A DNA stretch of 64,000 nucleotides from contig NZ_MVJN01000003.1 of the NCBI RefSeq assembly GCF_003265995.1, positions 353,499-417,498 on the forward strand. Reading direction: 5' to 3'. This document shows, piece after piece, positions 45,694 to 54,890 of this stretch. Made by a program: the position numbers and the translations under genes. This stretch comes from Legionella quinlivanii (GTDB lineage: Bacteria; Pseudomonadota; Gammaproteobacteria; Legionellales; Legionellaceae). The notes beneath the pieces were generated by a model. The model saw only the letters and a list, made by a program, of their open reading frames with translations. It ran no database searches and was not told the DNA's origin. Positions within the stretch are counted from its first letter, which is position 1, and every line of letters begins with the position of its first letter.

Positions 45694-48219
45694 TTAGTAA
45701 CGATGAAAACTGTCTCGATAACCCGGAATATAAGTATGAATAATGGTCGCAGGATCACTATTCCCCACTGAACCCAGGCCTTTAAGCAAGAGTTGCAGAT
45801 ACACATTATCATTGTACTGAGGCCGCGCAGCCTGGCTTAAACTCTTGAACGCGCGTCCTCCTACTAATCTGACTGCCCAGCAGCAATTGTCATATTGAAT
45901 GCCCATAAAAGTCATCATGTCATAGCGTTTGCTGATATTGTAACTGAAAGCACCTAATGTACTCCATGCGTCATTAATTGGCCAGGCAAACGAGGCTGAG
46001 GCCTGGTGCAGCGCATTTTTCTGCAGGGGTATTTCAGAAAGCTCCACTATATCGCCATTAACCAGATAGGTATATCCCAGCGTTATAATTTTATTGACTT
46101 CGGGCTGGTAATGAAAATTAATATTGCCGTTATCCGTTGAGCGAGTATGCGGATCCCAGACATAGTCACCGGTAACTACCCAGGAGGGATTCAGGCGATA
46201 CAAGGCTCGAGAGGCAATAGGCGAATAATCTGTTGTGGGTGAGAGATAACCCAGAGTGTAAGGTACATCTTTGCAATAGCCGGTGGGCGACTGACAAAGC
46301 TGGACGCGGCGATTGGCAAAATAACGGCTTTGCCCAATAGTAAAACTGGCTTTTTCAGCACCTGTTTCATCAGAAAGAAAACGGGAGGTCACCGCATAGG
46401 ATAATTGATTGGTATCGCCGATGCGATCATAACCGGAAAAGCGATTAGTCCTGAACAATTGATCCGCATTGAAAATGGTATAAGCCGAATCATAGACTGG
46501 TATTTCAGTCTGATTATGAAAAGGAACATAGAGATAAAACAGACGCGGTTCCAGCGTTTGATTAAACGCCTGGCCGAACAGACTGCTTGAGCGATCAAAA
46601 TAAAGACCGCTGTCCAGGTAATAACGGGGGGTCGTATTGTTAAAATCCCGATTGATGTCGCTGTAATAACGACGTACATCATAGTAATTTTCAACCAGCT
46701 CGATATTAGGAGTGATATAGCCCCAGGGTCGAAGTTGTGGAAAAGATAATATCGGATTGAAGTAATAGCGCGGTCCCTCTGGCTGATAATACAAACTGTT
46801 CGGCCAGTCAAAATTATCGAATTGACCGTGCAGACTCAAATTGCCGTTAAAGGGTAAATCCTCATAGACGCCATGAGCCATCAATTGCGGTAAACGCTGA
46901 TAAATATCAGCAATTCTCGATTCATTAATCGGTTGCAGAGTCTGATAGCTTTGCAGCAAACCGCGAAACAGCCAGTGTTCCGTTGTATAATCCAGTTCGC
47001 CTTCACGTAACAGCTGCCGCTCAGTCAGTACAGCGAGATTACTGCTGAAATCCTGCAGATAATAATCATCCGAGACCTGCTGATAATTAATTCTGAGGTT
47101 GAGATTTGGATTAATTCGCGTCAAATCAAAGAATTGCAGCGACCAGCGATCTTTTGACAAACCGCGCAGTTCGGGAAAATCCAGTTGATTGTCATGCAAA
47201 AAATCAGCATAGGCGCGGTCGTGCGGTAAAAAACGGCCATTGATGTTTCCACTGGAGTTTTCAGTAAGATAACGGAATTGCCCGCCCATCATTAATCCGC
47301 GCCGGGTATACAGATGAGGGATAATAGTGGCGTCATAATTGGGGGCCATATTCCAGTAATAAGGCAGTGAGAAATCAAAGCCGCCCACATTGGAGTAGCC
47401 CTTGGTAGGGAGTAAAAAACCTGATTTTCTATCTTTAGAAGTGGGAAAACTTAAATAAGGAGTATACAGAACAGGCACACGCCGGATTAAAAGCTGGGCA
47501 TTACGAGCTACCCCCATTTTCTCAGAGTCATCCAGGGTGATTTTTTCAGCGCGTATTTCCCAGGCTCTATCCTGAGGTGCACAGGTGCTGTAAGTCGCCT
47601 TATTCAGATAATAATCCTTATTGGCAAAGCGCTCAATGAGGCTGGCTCGTCCCCAGGCCGGCAGGATAGAACCTTGTTTCCGCGTATTAAAACGGTAAAT
47701 AACATCTTCTGCCTTACCTGACTTGTCCTGCATATTAATGGTAACTTTGCGGGCGACCATCAATCGGCCTGGCTCGAGATAGCGGACATTGCCTAATAAT
47801 TCAACATGGGTAATTTCATTGGTTTTGTCATCTCGATACACATAAGCCGTTTGGGCGTTAACAATGCGCTCATTCTGCTGAACGGTTACATCTCCCGATA
47901 AGGTAGAACGACCCTCGCGGTAAAAGGATACATTATCCGCCTGCAGGCGAATTTCATCCTCGTCCAATGGCGGAATGCTCATCTCAGTATAGTTGCCGCG
48001 ACAAACCGGAACTGCTGCATTGGGTTGCCAATTAAGGCAGCGCGCAAATAAGGCGCGGTTATAGTCGTTATCTTCCATATTGGGTTTGATAACACAGGCT
48101 TGCACAGGCTCAATGATGGCAGTTTCCGCATTGACGCTTCGGAAATAAAACAGGCCGGCAGAAACCGCAGCCAATAGACTACCTGCGCAAAACGCGCGGG
48201 AAATCGTTTTGCTGTTCAT
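45694..48219 (-). CDS. lptD: LPS-assembly outer-membrane protein LptD
   Basis: About 841 residues. A signal-like N-terminus precedes the OstA/LptA-like jellyroll (DNVSFYREGRSTLSGDV) and a long C-terminal beta-barrel rich in aromatic alternation (LptD domain from about 300). With LptE it inserts LPS into the outer leaflet. An in-frame ATG exists upstream (48261), but 48219 starts next to the hydrophobic segment. Cysteine pairs that could form the maturation disulphides are present near the N-terminus and the barrel end. The surA gene follows. Confidence 0.94.
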   Translation of the reverse strand: MNSKTISRAFCAGSLLAAVSAGLFYFRSVNAETAIIEPVQACVIKPNMEDNDYNRALFARCLNWQPNAAVPVCRGNYTEMSIPPLDEDEIRLQADNVSFYREGRSTLSGDVTVQQNERIVNAQTAYVYRDDKTNEITHVELLGNVRYLEPGRLMVARKVTINMQDKSGKAEDVIYRFNTRKQGSILPAWGRASLIERFANKDYYLNKATYSTCAPQDRAWEIRAEKITLDDSEKMGVARNAQLLIRRVPVLYTPYLSFPTSKDRKSGFLLPTKGYSNVGGFDFSLPYYWNMAPNYDATIIPHLYTRRGLMMGGQFRYLTENSSGNINGRFLPHDRAYADFLHDNQLDFPELRGLSKDRWSLQFFDLTRINPNLNLRINYQQVSDDYYLQDFSSNLAVLTERQLLREGELDYTTEHWLFRGLLQSYQTLQPINESRIADIYQRLPQLMAHGVYEDLPFNGNLSLHGQFDNFDWPNSLYYQPEGPRYYFNPILSFPQLRPWGYITPNIELVENYYDVRRYYSDINRDFNNTTPRYYLDSGLYFDRSSSLFGQAFNQTLEPRLFYLYVPFHNQTEIPVYDSAYTIFNADQLFRTNRFSGYDRIGDTNQLSYAVTSRFLSDETGAEKASFTIGQSRYFANRRVQLCQSPTGYCKDVPYTLGYLSPTTDYSPIASRALYRLNPSWVVTGDYVWDPHTRSTDNGNINFHYQPEVNKIITLGYTYLVNGDIVELSEIPLQKNALHQASASFAWPINDAWSTLGAFSYNISKRYDMMTFMGIQYDNCCWAVRLVGGRAFKSLSQAARPQYNDNVYLQLLLKGLGSVGNSDPATIIHTYIPGYRDSFHRY

Positions 48220-48351
48220 TGATAGGATCTTCTGATAAAACCTGATTTTCACCGTCACCAAAATACCTTATGATCCACGAGCACAAAGTGCACAACATTT
48301 TAATGATTGCTGATGCTTCAGCAGTCTATGAACAAGGTTTTGGAGTATAGC

Positions 48352-49320
48352 ATGCAAGAACGGGAAAACGCACTGCACAATTGGTTAAAACCCTGGGTAG
48401 GCGGAGAGTATGAAATCAAACCTTTGACTGGCGATGCCAGTTTCAGGCGTTATTTCCGAATTGAATATGCCAATTTCAAAGGGATCATTATGGATGCTCC
48501 CCCAGAAAAGGAAAAAATCAATTCCTTTCTGGCTATTGCCGAATTATTGAACCGTTATGGTTTGCGCTCCCCCAGGATATTCAGGGCCGATGAGACGCTG
48601 GGCTTTATTGTACTTGAAGATTTTGGCGACCAGTTGCTTCTGGCACATTTGCAGGCAGACACTGTGGATGAATGGTATGCGGTGGCGATTGATAATATAT
48701 TGCGCTTACAGCAATGTGCCGTAGGCAACTTACCGGTATTTAATACTGGCTTCATGCTTCAGGAGTTGTCTCTTTTTAATGAATGGTTTGTTGATGCCTA
48801 TTTGAAACTGAAGCTTGACGAGTCGGAACAACATTTGTTGGCGAATACCTTTGACTGGCTGGTTGAGCAGTTGTCTGCTCAGCCGCAGACCATGATTCAT
48901 CGTGATTTTCATTCACGTAACCTGATGATTCTGAGTGACAGGCCAAAAGAATTGGGCCTGATTGATTTTCAGGATGCCATGAAAGGCCCTTGCACCTATG
49001 ATTTGGTTTCCTTATTAAAAGATTGTTATATTCAATGGCCCAGGGAGCGGGTTCATGAATGGGTCAAATGTTTCTATGATCAGTCCACGCTGACGGAAGA
49101 GATGAGTCTCAAAGAGTTTCAGCGTGCATTTGATTTATGTGGTTTGCAAAGGCATTTGAAAGTGCTTGGTGTTTTCTCCAGGCTTTATTTGCGCGATAAT
49201 AAGCCGGGTTACTTAAAAGATTTGCCATTAACTCTCCATTATGTACTTGATTGTCTTGAGAGTTATGAGGAATTGAAACCATTCTACCAATTTATTCAAC
49301 GAAGGATCCATTTGCCATGA
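48352..49320 (+). CDS. amgK: Anomeric N-acetylmuramate/N-acetylglucosamine kinase AmgK
   Basis: A 322-residue aminoglycoside-phosphotransferase-fold kinase. Motifs are LTGDASFRRYFRI in the N-lobe, the catalytic loop MIHRDFHSRNLM and the metal loop LIDFQDA. It phosphorylates the anomeric carbon of recycled MurNAc/GlcNAc. GGAG seven bases before the ATG at 48352 sets the start. The stop overlaps the murU start by four bases. It is divergent from lptD, as in Pseudomonas. Confidence 0.92.
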   Translation: MQERENALHNWLKPWVGGEYEIKPLTGDASFRRYFRIEYANFKGIIMDAPPEKEKINSFLAIAELLNRYGLRSPRIFRADETLGFIVLEDFGDQLLLAHLQADTVDEWYAVAIDNILRLQQCAVGNLPVFNTGFMLQELSLFNEWFVDAYLKLKLDESEQHLLANTFDWLVEQLSAQPQTMIHRDFHSRNLMILSDRPKELGLIDFQDAMKGPCTYDLVSLLKDCYIQWPRERVHEWVKCFYDQSTLTEEMSLKEFQRAFDLCGLQRHLKVLGVFSRLYLRDNKPGYLKDLPLTLHYVLDCLESYEELKPFYQFIQRRIHLP

Positions 49321-50012
49321 AAACTGCGATGATTTTGGCGGCAGGAAGAGGAGAGCGACTAAAACCCCTTACCAAAACCTGCCCCAAAGCAATGTGCCGT
49401 GTTCAGGGCATGCCTTTAATCGAGTACCATGTCAACAATCTGGCCTCTGCGGGTTTTAAGAAAATTATTGTCAATCACGCCTATCTTGGAAGTCAGATCC
49501 GGCATCACCTGCAGGATGGCAGCCGTTGGGGGGTGGATATCCATTATTCACCTGAGCCACCAGGGGGGTTGGAGACAGGCGGAGGTATTATCAATGCATT
49601 GCCTTTATTGGGTAATACGCCATTTCTTACTGTAAACGCCGATATATTTACCGATTTTGATTTTTCAAATATCCAGTTGCCGAAAGGATCGCTTGCGCAT
49701 CTGGTTCTGGTCGATAATCCCGCTCATAATGGCAGGGGGGATTTCGGTTTGAATGAAAACCTGAAAGTTAGTAATGAGGATAAAAAATACACCTATTCGG
49801 GAATTGCCTGTTACCATCCCCAGTTTTTTGACCGGTATGAGCCTGGGCGTTTTTCAGTGACCCCTCTTTGGCGAGAGACTGCTGCAAAAGGCTTAATCAG
49901 CGGTGAGCATTATGCCGGCAGCTGGATAGATATAGGCTCTCTCGAACGCTGGCAGTTTGCTAATCAGACCCCTTCAAGAAAAATCTCCTCTCAGAATATG
50001 GGAGTGGACTAG
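49317..50012 (+). CDS. murU: MurNAc-1-phosphate uridylyltransferase MurU
   Basis: A 231-residue nucleotidyltransferase with the signature LAAGRGERLKPLTKTCPKAM (the GxGxR...PK loop) and an NADIF motif for metal binding. It forms UDP-MurNAc from MurNAc-1-phosphate, the product of AmgK encoded just upstream. Together they provide a MurA-independent salvage route that confers fosfomycin tolerance in pseudomonads. The residual C-terminal 15 residues are low complexity. Confidence 0.92.
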   Translation: MKTAMILAAGRGERLKPLTKTCPKAMCRVQGMPLIEYHVNNLASAGFKKIIVNHAYLGSQIRHHLQDGSRWGVDIHYSPEPPGGLETGGGIINALPLLGNTPFLTVNADIFTDFDFSNIQLPKGSLAHLVLVDNPAHNGRGDFGLNENLKVSNEDKKYTYSGIACYHPQFFDRYEPGRFSVTPLWRETAAKGLISGEHYAGSWIDIGSLERWQFANQTPSRKISSQNMGVD

Positions 50013-50013
50013 G

Positions 50014-50176
50014 ATCACTGCATTAAGTTAAGGAATTATGTCCTTCCCGCGAGGCATTGTTGCGTATGAAGATAGGAGCACAAAAAAGTGTCTTTGCGAG
50101 CGTTAGCGAAGCAATGCAGCTCCTTGCATTGCTCAAGTTCCGATCTGGATTGCTTCACTTTGTTCGCAAAGACGAC
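50014..50176. repeat. Composite of truncated family A element and a second palindrome
   Basis: 50014-50052 carries the left end and part of an arm of family A (CACTGCATTAAGTTAAGG, then TCCTTCCCGCG). This breaks into a different palindrome at 50089-50176, with arms GTCTTTGCGAGCGTTAGCGA and TTGTTCGCAAAGAC. It suggests one element replaced or inserted into another. Confidence 0.75.
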
Positions 50177-50213
50177 AAACTAGTTGCTTAGTTCTACTCC
50201 CTCACAACTGACA

Positions 50214-50966
50214 CTACCCTCCCATACCGGAGCTTGAGGTAGGTGCTTCCGGTTCCGGTTCTTGTCTTTGTTGAGCTTGTGCGGCTTGCTGGGCTTCGGC
50301 GCGTTTTTCCGGGTATCGATGCTGCGATACATTGATGTCAACGCCTTTTGAAGAAAGGGTCTTCTGAAAGCCCTGTTCCCTATCATTGATCATTTGTCCC
50401 AGTTTAACTGGATCCGCTTTGACTGGATTTCCCGCGGAGTCCTTTTTAATTTGTCCACTCTGATCGCATTCATAAATCATACTTCCCTTGCTCACCATAT
50501 TTCTTTCAGCAAGCCAGGCATTAAGGGCTTTGTCCAGTGCATCCAGTAATGGCTCTCCTTTTTGGATAATATCCCCGTTCACTGAAAAACCACGCAATAT
50601 TTTAGTTTGATCATTAAGCGCATAATCCAGTTTGATGCTGCCCTTGGCTAAACCCTTTATCGCTTCAATTGCTGCTTCAGCGAGATTATGCTGCAGATTT
50701 TGAAAGTCTGAGCGTACAGGCCCGTCACCGGATTGCGGCGAAGGTCTTTCTCTTTGCATTTCCACATTCTGACGATATTCTTCAAGCGACTTAAGCATGG
50801 TTTGTGCATCAGCCAGTTTACCCACCGCAGCCATTTTTTTAGTGGCTTGATCTACCAGATATCTTGCCGCTTCGGGCGTTGAGGCTACCTCGCCGGCTTG
50901 CTTGATTGCTTTAAAATAGGGCATATTTTCGGCAACTGTACTGCCCCTTTTGGTAGTTTTCAGCAT
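50214..50966 (-). CDS. Orphan helical protein with Gln/Glu-rich tail; candidate effector
   Basis: A 250-residue soluble protein of unknown family. It is mostly alpha-helical with a central segment around SIKLDYALNDQTKILRGF. The tail is dominated by Ala, Gln, Glu and Pro (AQQAAQAQQRQEPEPEAP) and ends SSSGMGG. No signal peptide or membrane helix. A GAG-containing site precedes the start. Possible secreted factor by composition and orphan status only. Confidence 0.6.
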   Translation of the reverse strand: MLKTTKRGSTVAENMPYFKAIKQAGEVASTPEAARYLVDQATKKMAAVGKLADAQTMLKSLEEYRQNVEMQRERPSPQSGDGPVRSDFQNLQHNLAEAAIEAIKGLAKGSIKLDYALNDQTKILRGFSVNGDIIQKGEPLLDALDKALNAWLAERNMVSKGSMIYECDQSGQIKKDSAGNPVKADPVKLGQMINDREQGFQKTLSSKGVDINVSQHRYPEKRAEAQQAAQAQQRQEPEPEAPTSSSGMGG

Positions 50967-51001
50967 GTCATTTAACTCACAGATAGGATGAATTCGTAAT
51001 T

Positions 51002-51034
51002 GCTTGCAAGCCTTTTTTCTTTGGCAGGCAAGCA
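51002..51034 (-). terminator. Probable hairpin after fadE
   Basis: GCTTGCAAGCC and GGCAGGCAAGC make an imperfect stem around a T-rich loop. It lies 94-126 bases past the fadE stop on the minus strand. The tail is weak. Confidence 0.4.
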
Positions 51035-51127
51035 GTTACATTTGTCAAAAAATATAACAAAGTATAGCAAAAGAGTAACAGAGTAGCTTGATTAAAATAA
51101 GTTCCTCGATTGTTAAAGAATAGTAAA

Positions 51128-53566
51128 TCAATCAAAAGGTGTCGCTATTTTATCTGTCACTGACGAGTAAGTTTTGTTTTTCATGGAATCAAAAGTAAAC
51201 TCATCCACCTGAATGGCGTCCCAACGGGCTTTTTCTACTTTCATTAAAGTATCCATTTCTTCCTGGGTAAGTTCTCCTTTTGCAACCCGGGTCTCGAGAA
51301 TGTCATGCAGTTTGTCAAACTCATAACGCTTTAAGCCGCCCACTTTCTGATACAAGCCGGCATTCTGGATTAGCAGTTGCAGGGTATCTTCCATACGATC
51401 AACGGGCTGACTGCTATCGCCACTCAAAAATACCCAGTGCTTGATAGTGTCGCGGTATTGGTTATTGCCCATCATTGAGCGCGCCAGCTTCTTGTCGAGC
51501 CGATCACAGGGATAACGCATGCTCTGCCCCAGAGGGAAGAGTAAAAATTGCACTAAACCGCCTATAATACGTGAAGGAAAATTCTGGCAGAAGTTAATCA
51601 TTGCCTGTTGCGCATGATAAAAACAGTAAGAGGTTGCCCAAAGCGCATGCAGTTGCTGATCCGCATTGCCTTTGTCATTTTGATAAAGCCTTAGCGCTGC
51701 CATGGCCAGATATAAATACGACATAGCATCTGCCAAACGTGCCGACAGACGCTCTTTACGCTTCAACTCACCACCCAGATAAATCAGGGAGAGATCAGCG
51801 AGCCAGGCAAAGGCATGGCTTAACCGGGCTAATTTTCGATATTGTTTTTTCAGCGCATTATCTGGAGCGGCGATGAAAATACCACCGGTCCAGCCAGAAC
51901 AAATACTTTTCGCAAAATTCTGCAGAAAATAATGAATATGCTGCCAAAGCAAATTACCGAATTCTTTTTTGTCTTCTTTGGCAATTGCATAAAACTCGTT
52001 TCGTACAAAGGGGTGGCAAGCCATCGAACCCTGGCCAAAGATCAGCAGGTTTCTTGACATAATATTCGCCCCTTCAACTGTCAGCGAAATGGGAAGACTG
52101 ACATAGAAGCTGGTTAAGTAGTTTCGTGGTCCAACGACTACCGCACGGCCAGCATGCACATCCATTGCGTTGTTTATTACTTTACGTGCCAGCTCGGTAT
52201 TAAAATACTTGGTTAAGGCCGAGGCAACAGAAGGTTTCATATGCTGATTCACGGCTGCGACTGTTAACAAACGCGTGGCGTTAACCAGATAACTCAAGCC
52301 GGCAATTTCAGCCAGTTTCTCTTCAATCCCTTCAAATTGACCAATCTCCACACTGAATTGCCGACGGATGCGCGCAAAAGCCCCGCTAACCAGATAACAA
52401 ACGGAGGAGGAAGCCGCAGCCAGTGCCGGCAGGGAAATTGAACGTCCAATCGATAGACATTCCACCAGCATTTGCCAGCCATGACCAGCATTTTTCTGGC
52501 CGCCAATAATGGTATCAATAGGCACAAAGATATCTTTTCCACGAATGGTGCCGTTCATAAAGGGTTGATCTGCCGGTAAGTGGCGATTGCCAATTTCCAG
52601 ATTTTCGGTATTTCTGGGGATTAATACGCAGGTAATCCCTTCTTCTCCGACCCCGTTTAACAGGCCTTGCGGGTCTTTGAGGTTAACTGCCAAACCGATT
52701 AAAGTGGCAACCGGAGACAGGGTAATCCAGCGTTTGTTCAAATTAATGGTTAAACCAAGAACATTCTGACCATTGATTTGTTTCTGAGTGACAATTGCTT
52801 CTGATTGAATGGAGGTCGCGTCACTTCCCGCACCAGGTTCAGTCAGCGCAAAGCAGGGGATATCAATCCCTTTTGCCAGATTTGGGAGATATTTTGCTTT
52901 TTGCTCATCCGTGCCGTAATAATGCAAGAGCTCGCCTGGGCCAAGAGAATTGGGAACCATCACTGTAACCGCCGCTACTCCAGAGCGGCTGGCAATTTTC
53001 ATAACGATATCGGAATGAGCCCGTGCAGAAAATCCTTTACCACCGTACTCTTTGGCAATAACGAGGCCCAGAAAGCCTTTTTCCTTGATAAAATTCCATA
53101 CGGTTTCTGGTAAATCCCTTTCCTGTCCAATGCTCCACTCATCCAGCATATTGCAGAGCGCTTGTGTTTCGTTGTCCAGAAAAGATTGTTCTTCAGGAGT
53201 CAGGTCTGAAGAAATAGCGGATAATTTTTCCCAGTCAGGTGAGCCTGTAAATATATCCTGTTCAATCCAGGTATCGCCGGTATTGAGTGCTTCTTCTTCA
53301 GTTTTCGACAGCTTTGGAATTGATTTGACCGAGCGCTTATAGATAAAGTCAACAAAGGCAGCTCTAACCGGCTCAACGTGTAATAGAATGACCGTCACAA
53401 GAATAGCCAGCCAAATTAAAATTCCTGGCAGCCAGTGCATGCCGATAAAAAAAGTAGCCAGAATCAGATAAACTGCCGAGCCAATCTCCCATACAATTGC
53501 GGGCAAACCGCGATACAAGATGATCAGAGTAAACACGAGATAGATTAGAAACAGAATTGTAGCCAT
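51128..53566 (-). CDS. fadE: Acyl-CoA dehydrogenase FadE
   Basis: About 812 residues, matching E. coli FadE (about 814). There are two membrane helices at the N-terminus, then an acyl-CoA dehydrogenase core with CFALTEPGAGSDA for FAD/substrate binding and the later VEGANIMSRNLL block. A C-terminal helical domain is specific to FadE. It catalyses the first oxidation of fatty acid beta-oxidation. AAAGGAATAAAC before ATG 53566 fixes the start. It is divergent from the next gene across 131 bp. Confidence 0.94.
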   Translation of the reverse strand: MATILFLIYLVFTLIILYRGLPAIVWEIGSAVYLILATFFIGMHWLPGILIWLAILVTVILLHVEPVRAAFVDFIYKRSVKSIPKLSKTEEEALNTGDTWIEQDIFTGSPDWEKLSAISSDLTPEEQSFLDNETQALCNMLDEWSIGQERDLPETVWNFIKEKGFLGLVIAKEYGGKGFSARAHSDIVMKIASRSGVAAVTVMVPNSLGPGELLHYYGTDEQKAKYLPNLAKGIDIPCFALTEPGAGSDATSIQSEAIVTQKQINGQNVLGLTINLNKRWITLSPVATLIGLAVNLKDPQGLLNGVGEEGITCVLIPRNTENLEIGNRHLPADQPFMNGTIRGKDIFVPIDTIIGGQKNAGHGWQMLVECLSIGRSISLPALAAASSSVCYLVSGAFARIRRQFSVEIGQFEGIEEKLAEIAGLSYLVNATRLLTVAAVNQHMKPSVASALTKYFNTELARKVINNAMDVHAGRAVVVGPRNYLTSFYVSLPISLTVEGANIMSRNLLIFGQGSMACHPFVRNEFYAIAKEDKKEFGNLLWQHIHYFLQNFAKSICSGWTGGIFIAAPDNALKKQYRKLARLSHAFAWLADLSLIYLGGELKRKERLSARLADAMSYLYLAMAALRLYQNDKGNADQQLHALWATSYCFYHAQQAMINFCQNFPSRIIGGLVQFLLFPLGQSMRYPCDRLDKKLARSMMGNNQYRDTIKHWVFLSGDSSQPVDRMEDTLQLLIQNAGLYQKVGGLKRYEFDKLHDILETRVAKGELTQEEMDTLMKVEKARWDAIQVDEFTFDSMKNKTYSSVTDKIATPFD

Positions 53567-53697
53567 GTTTATTCCTTTAATATTATTATGAGTTGCAAAT
53601 GAGCAATTAAGCATTTGATTTTGTAGTATATACTCGTTACAGTTAATTTTGCGAGAGTCGCTTGCTAAAGATTTATTAGGTGAAGGAAAACGAAGGT

Positions 53698-54327
53698 ATG
53701 CTAAAAACCCGCCTGGTCTGGAATTTTGAAATTGACCCTGAGGATTTAATCGATTTCACTGCTTTTCCTCAGGAGGAGTCCGATTCGCTGCGCTGGGAAA
53801 TTCGCTATTTCTGGCCCGCCGACAGCCATATCACCTTACATGGATTAGGCGAGGAGTTTCTCGATCTGTCCCGTTATCAAATCAAGCAGCGAGTCGATGT
53901 GTACCATCTTATCGGTGAAGGATACTACAATATTAAAGATCGGCGCGATCAACTGTTATACAAACCCCTGCTTGAAGAAAAAGGGGGATGCCAGGGCTTC
54001 GGGCATAAAACCAACCTCCTGGAGCAGGCGCCAGAAGACCTGTTGTCTGGAGAACCAGCACTGACTGTAGGGGAAATGCTCGCTAAAGTTCAGCAGGAAA
54101 GCCGTATGATTCGAGTTGACAAGGTCGCTCTGAAGTATAAATTCCCCCTCAATCCGACAATTAAGCTTGAGCTGGCAAGGTTGAGTATTGCGGATCAGCG
54201 ATTTTTTAGTGTCTGTATTGAGGGGCGTTCTCAGCTTTTGGTTTCTCGCCTGAGTCAGTTATTGATGAGGCAGAATATTTCCTGCGATTATGTGCGTTTT
54301 TTAAAGCAGACTCATTTTCATGAATAA
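53698..54327 (+). CDS. Orphan protein upstream of ppk, possibly CYTH-like
   Basis: A 209-residue soluble protein. Strand-rich segments such as RYQIKQRVDVYHL and YYNIKDRRDQLLYKP loosely resemble the charged strands of CYTH/VTC phosphate-polymer domains. The classical ExExK signature is not evident. It overlaps the next gene by eight bases and lies in one operon with ChrA and ppk, which would fit a polyphosphate-related role. The ATG at 53698 has GAAGGA nine bases upstream; a GTG at 53680 is an alternative. Confidence 0.7.
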   Translation: MLKTRLVWNFEIDPEDLIDFTAFPQEESDSLRWEIRYFWPADSHITLHGLGEEFLDLSRYQIKQRVDVYHLIGEGYYNIKDRRDQLLYKPLLEEKGGCQGFGHKTNLLEQAPEDLLSGEPALTVGEMLAKVQQESRMIRVDKVALKYKFPLNPTIKLELARLSIADQRFFSVCIEGRSQLLVSRLSQLLMRQNISCDYVRFLKQTHFHE

Positions 54328-54856
54328 TACTTTGCTTAACTTAGTCGCAAGCTTTGGAAAAATTGGTATAGTTTCTCTGGGCGGCGGCAATTCCATGCTT
54401 AAACTGATTGAAGTTGAGGTGGTTAATCATCGTCATTGGGTTGGCCAGGAAGAGTTTATCGCGATGGTGGGCTCGAGTTTTCTATTCCCCGGTTTAACGG
54501 CAGTAAAACTTTCCGCATTAATAGGATACAAGCTTGCCGGATACATCGGCTTGCTTCTGGCGGTCCTTGCCCTGAATTTACCAGGCTTGGTTCTTGCTGT
54601 AGTGGGTTATCAGTTCCTGAACAATCACAACTCTCCCTTCGCTCAGAAAATAATGATCGCCGTGCAGTATGGGGCTCTGGCTTTATTAGCTGCCGCGTCG
54701 TATTCAGTGGCGCAAGGAGTTATTCAAAGCTATTATTCGCTGCCTGTTGTAATCGCCTGTATCTTATTTTTCTTAGCTTTGGTATATCTACAACTATCCC
54801 CATTCTGGGGCTTTATTGCCTATATTGGCATCTGCTTCTTTTTGGTCCATACCTGA
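54320..54856 (+). CDS. Half-size chromate transporter (ChrA family)
   Basis: A 178-residue membrane protein. It matches one half of ChrA: FGKIGIVSLGGGNSMLKLIE and the conserved FLFPGLTAVKLSALIGYKLAG. Classic ChrA proteins have two such domains; single-domain versions normally work as pairs. No second half-gene is adjacent here. It overlaps the upstream gene by eight bases and lies 34 bp before ppk, so the three are one operon. The true substrate (chromate, sulphate or other anion) is uncertain. Confidence 0.85.
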   Translation: MNNTLLNLVASFGKIGIVSLGGGNSMLKLIEVEVVNHRHWVGQEEFIAMVGSSFLFPGLTAVKLSALIGYKLAGYIGLLLAVLALNLPGLVLAVVGYQFLNNHNSPFAQKIMIAVQYGALALLAAASYSVAQGVIQSYYSLPVVIACILFFLALVYLQLSPFWGFIAYIGICFFLVHT

Positions 54857-54890
54857 TAATGAATAATTTAAATATCCAGCAGGAGCGATC

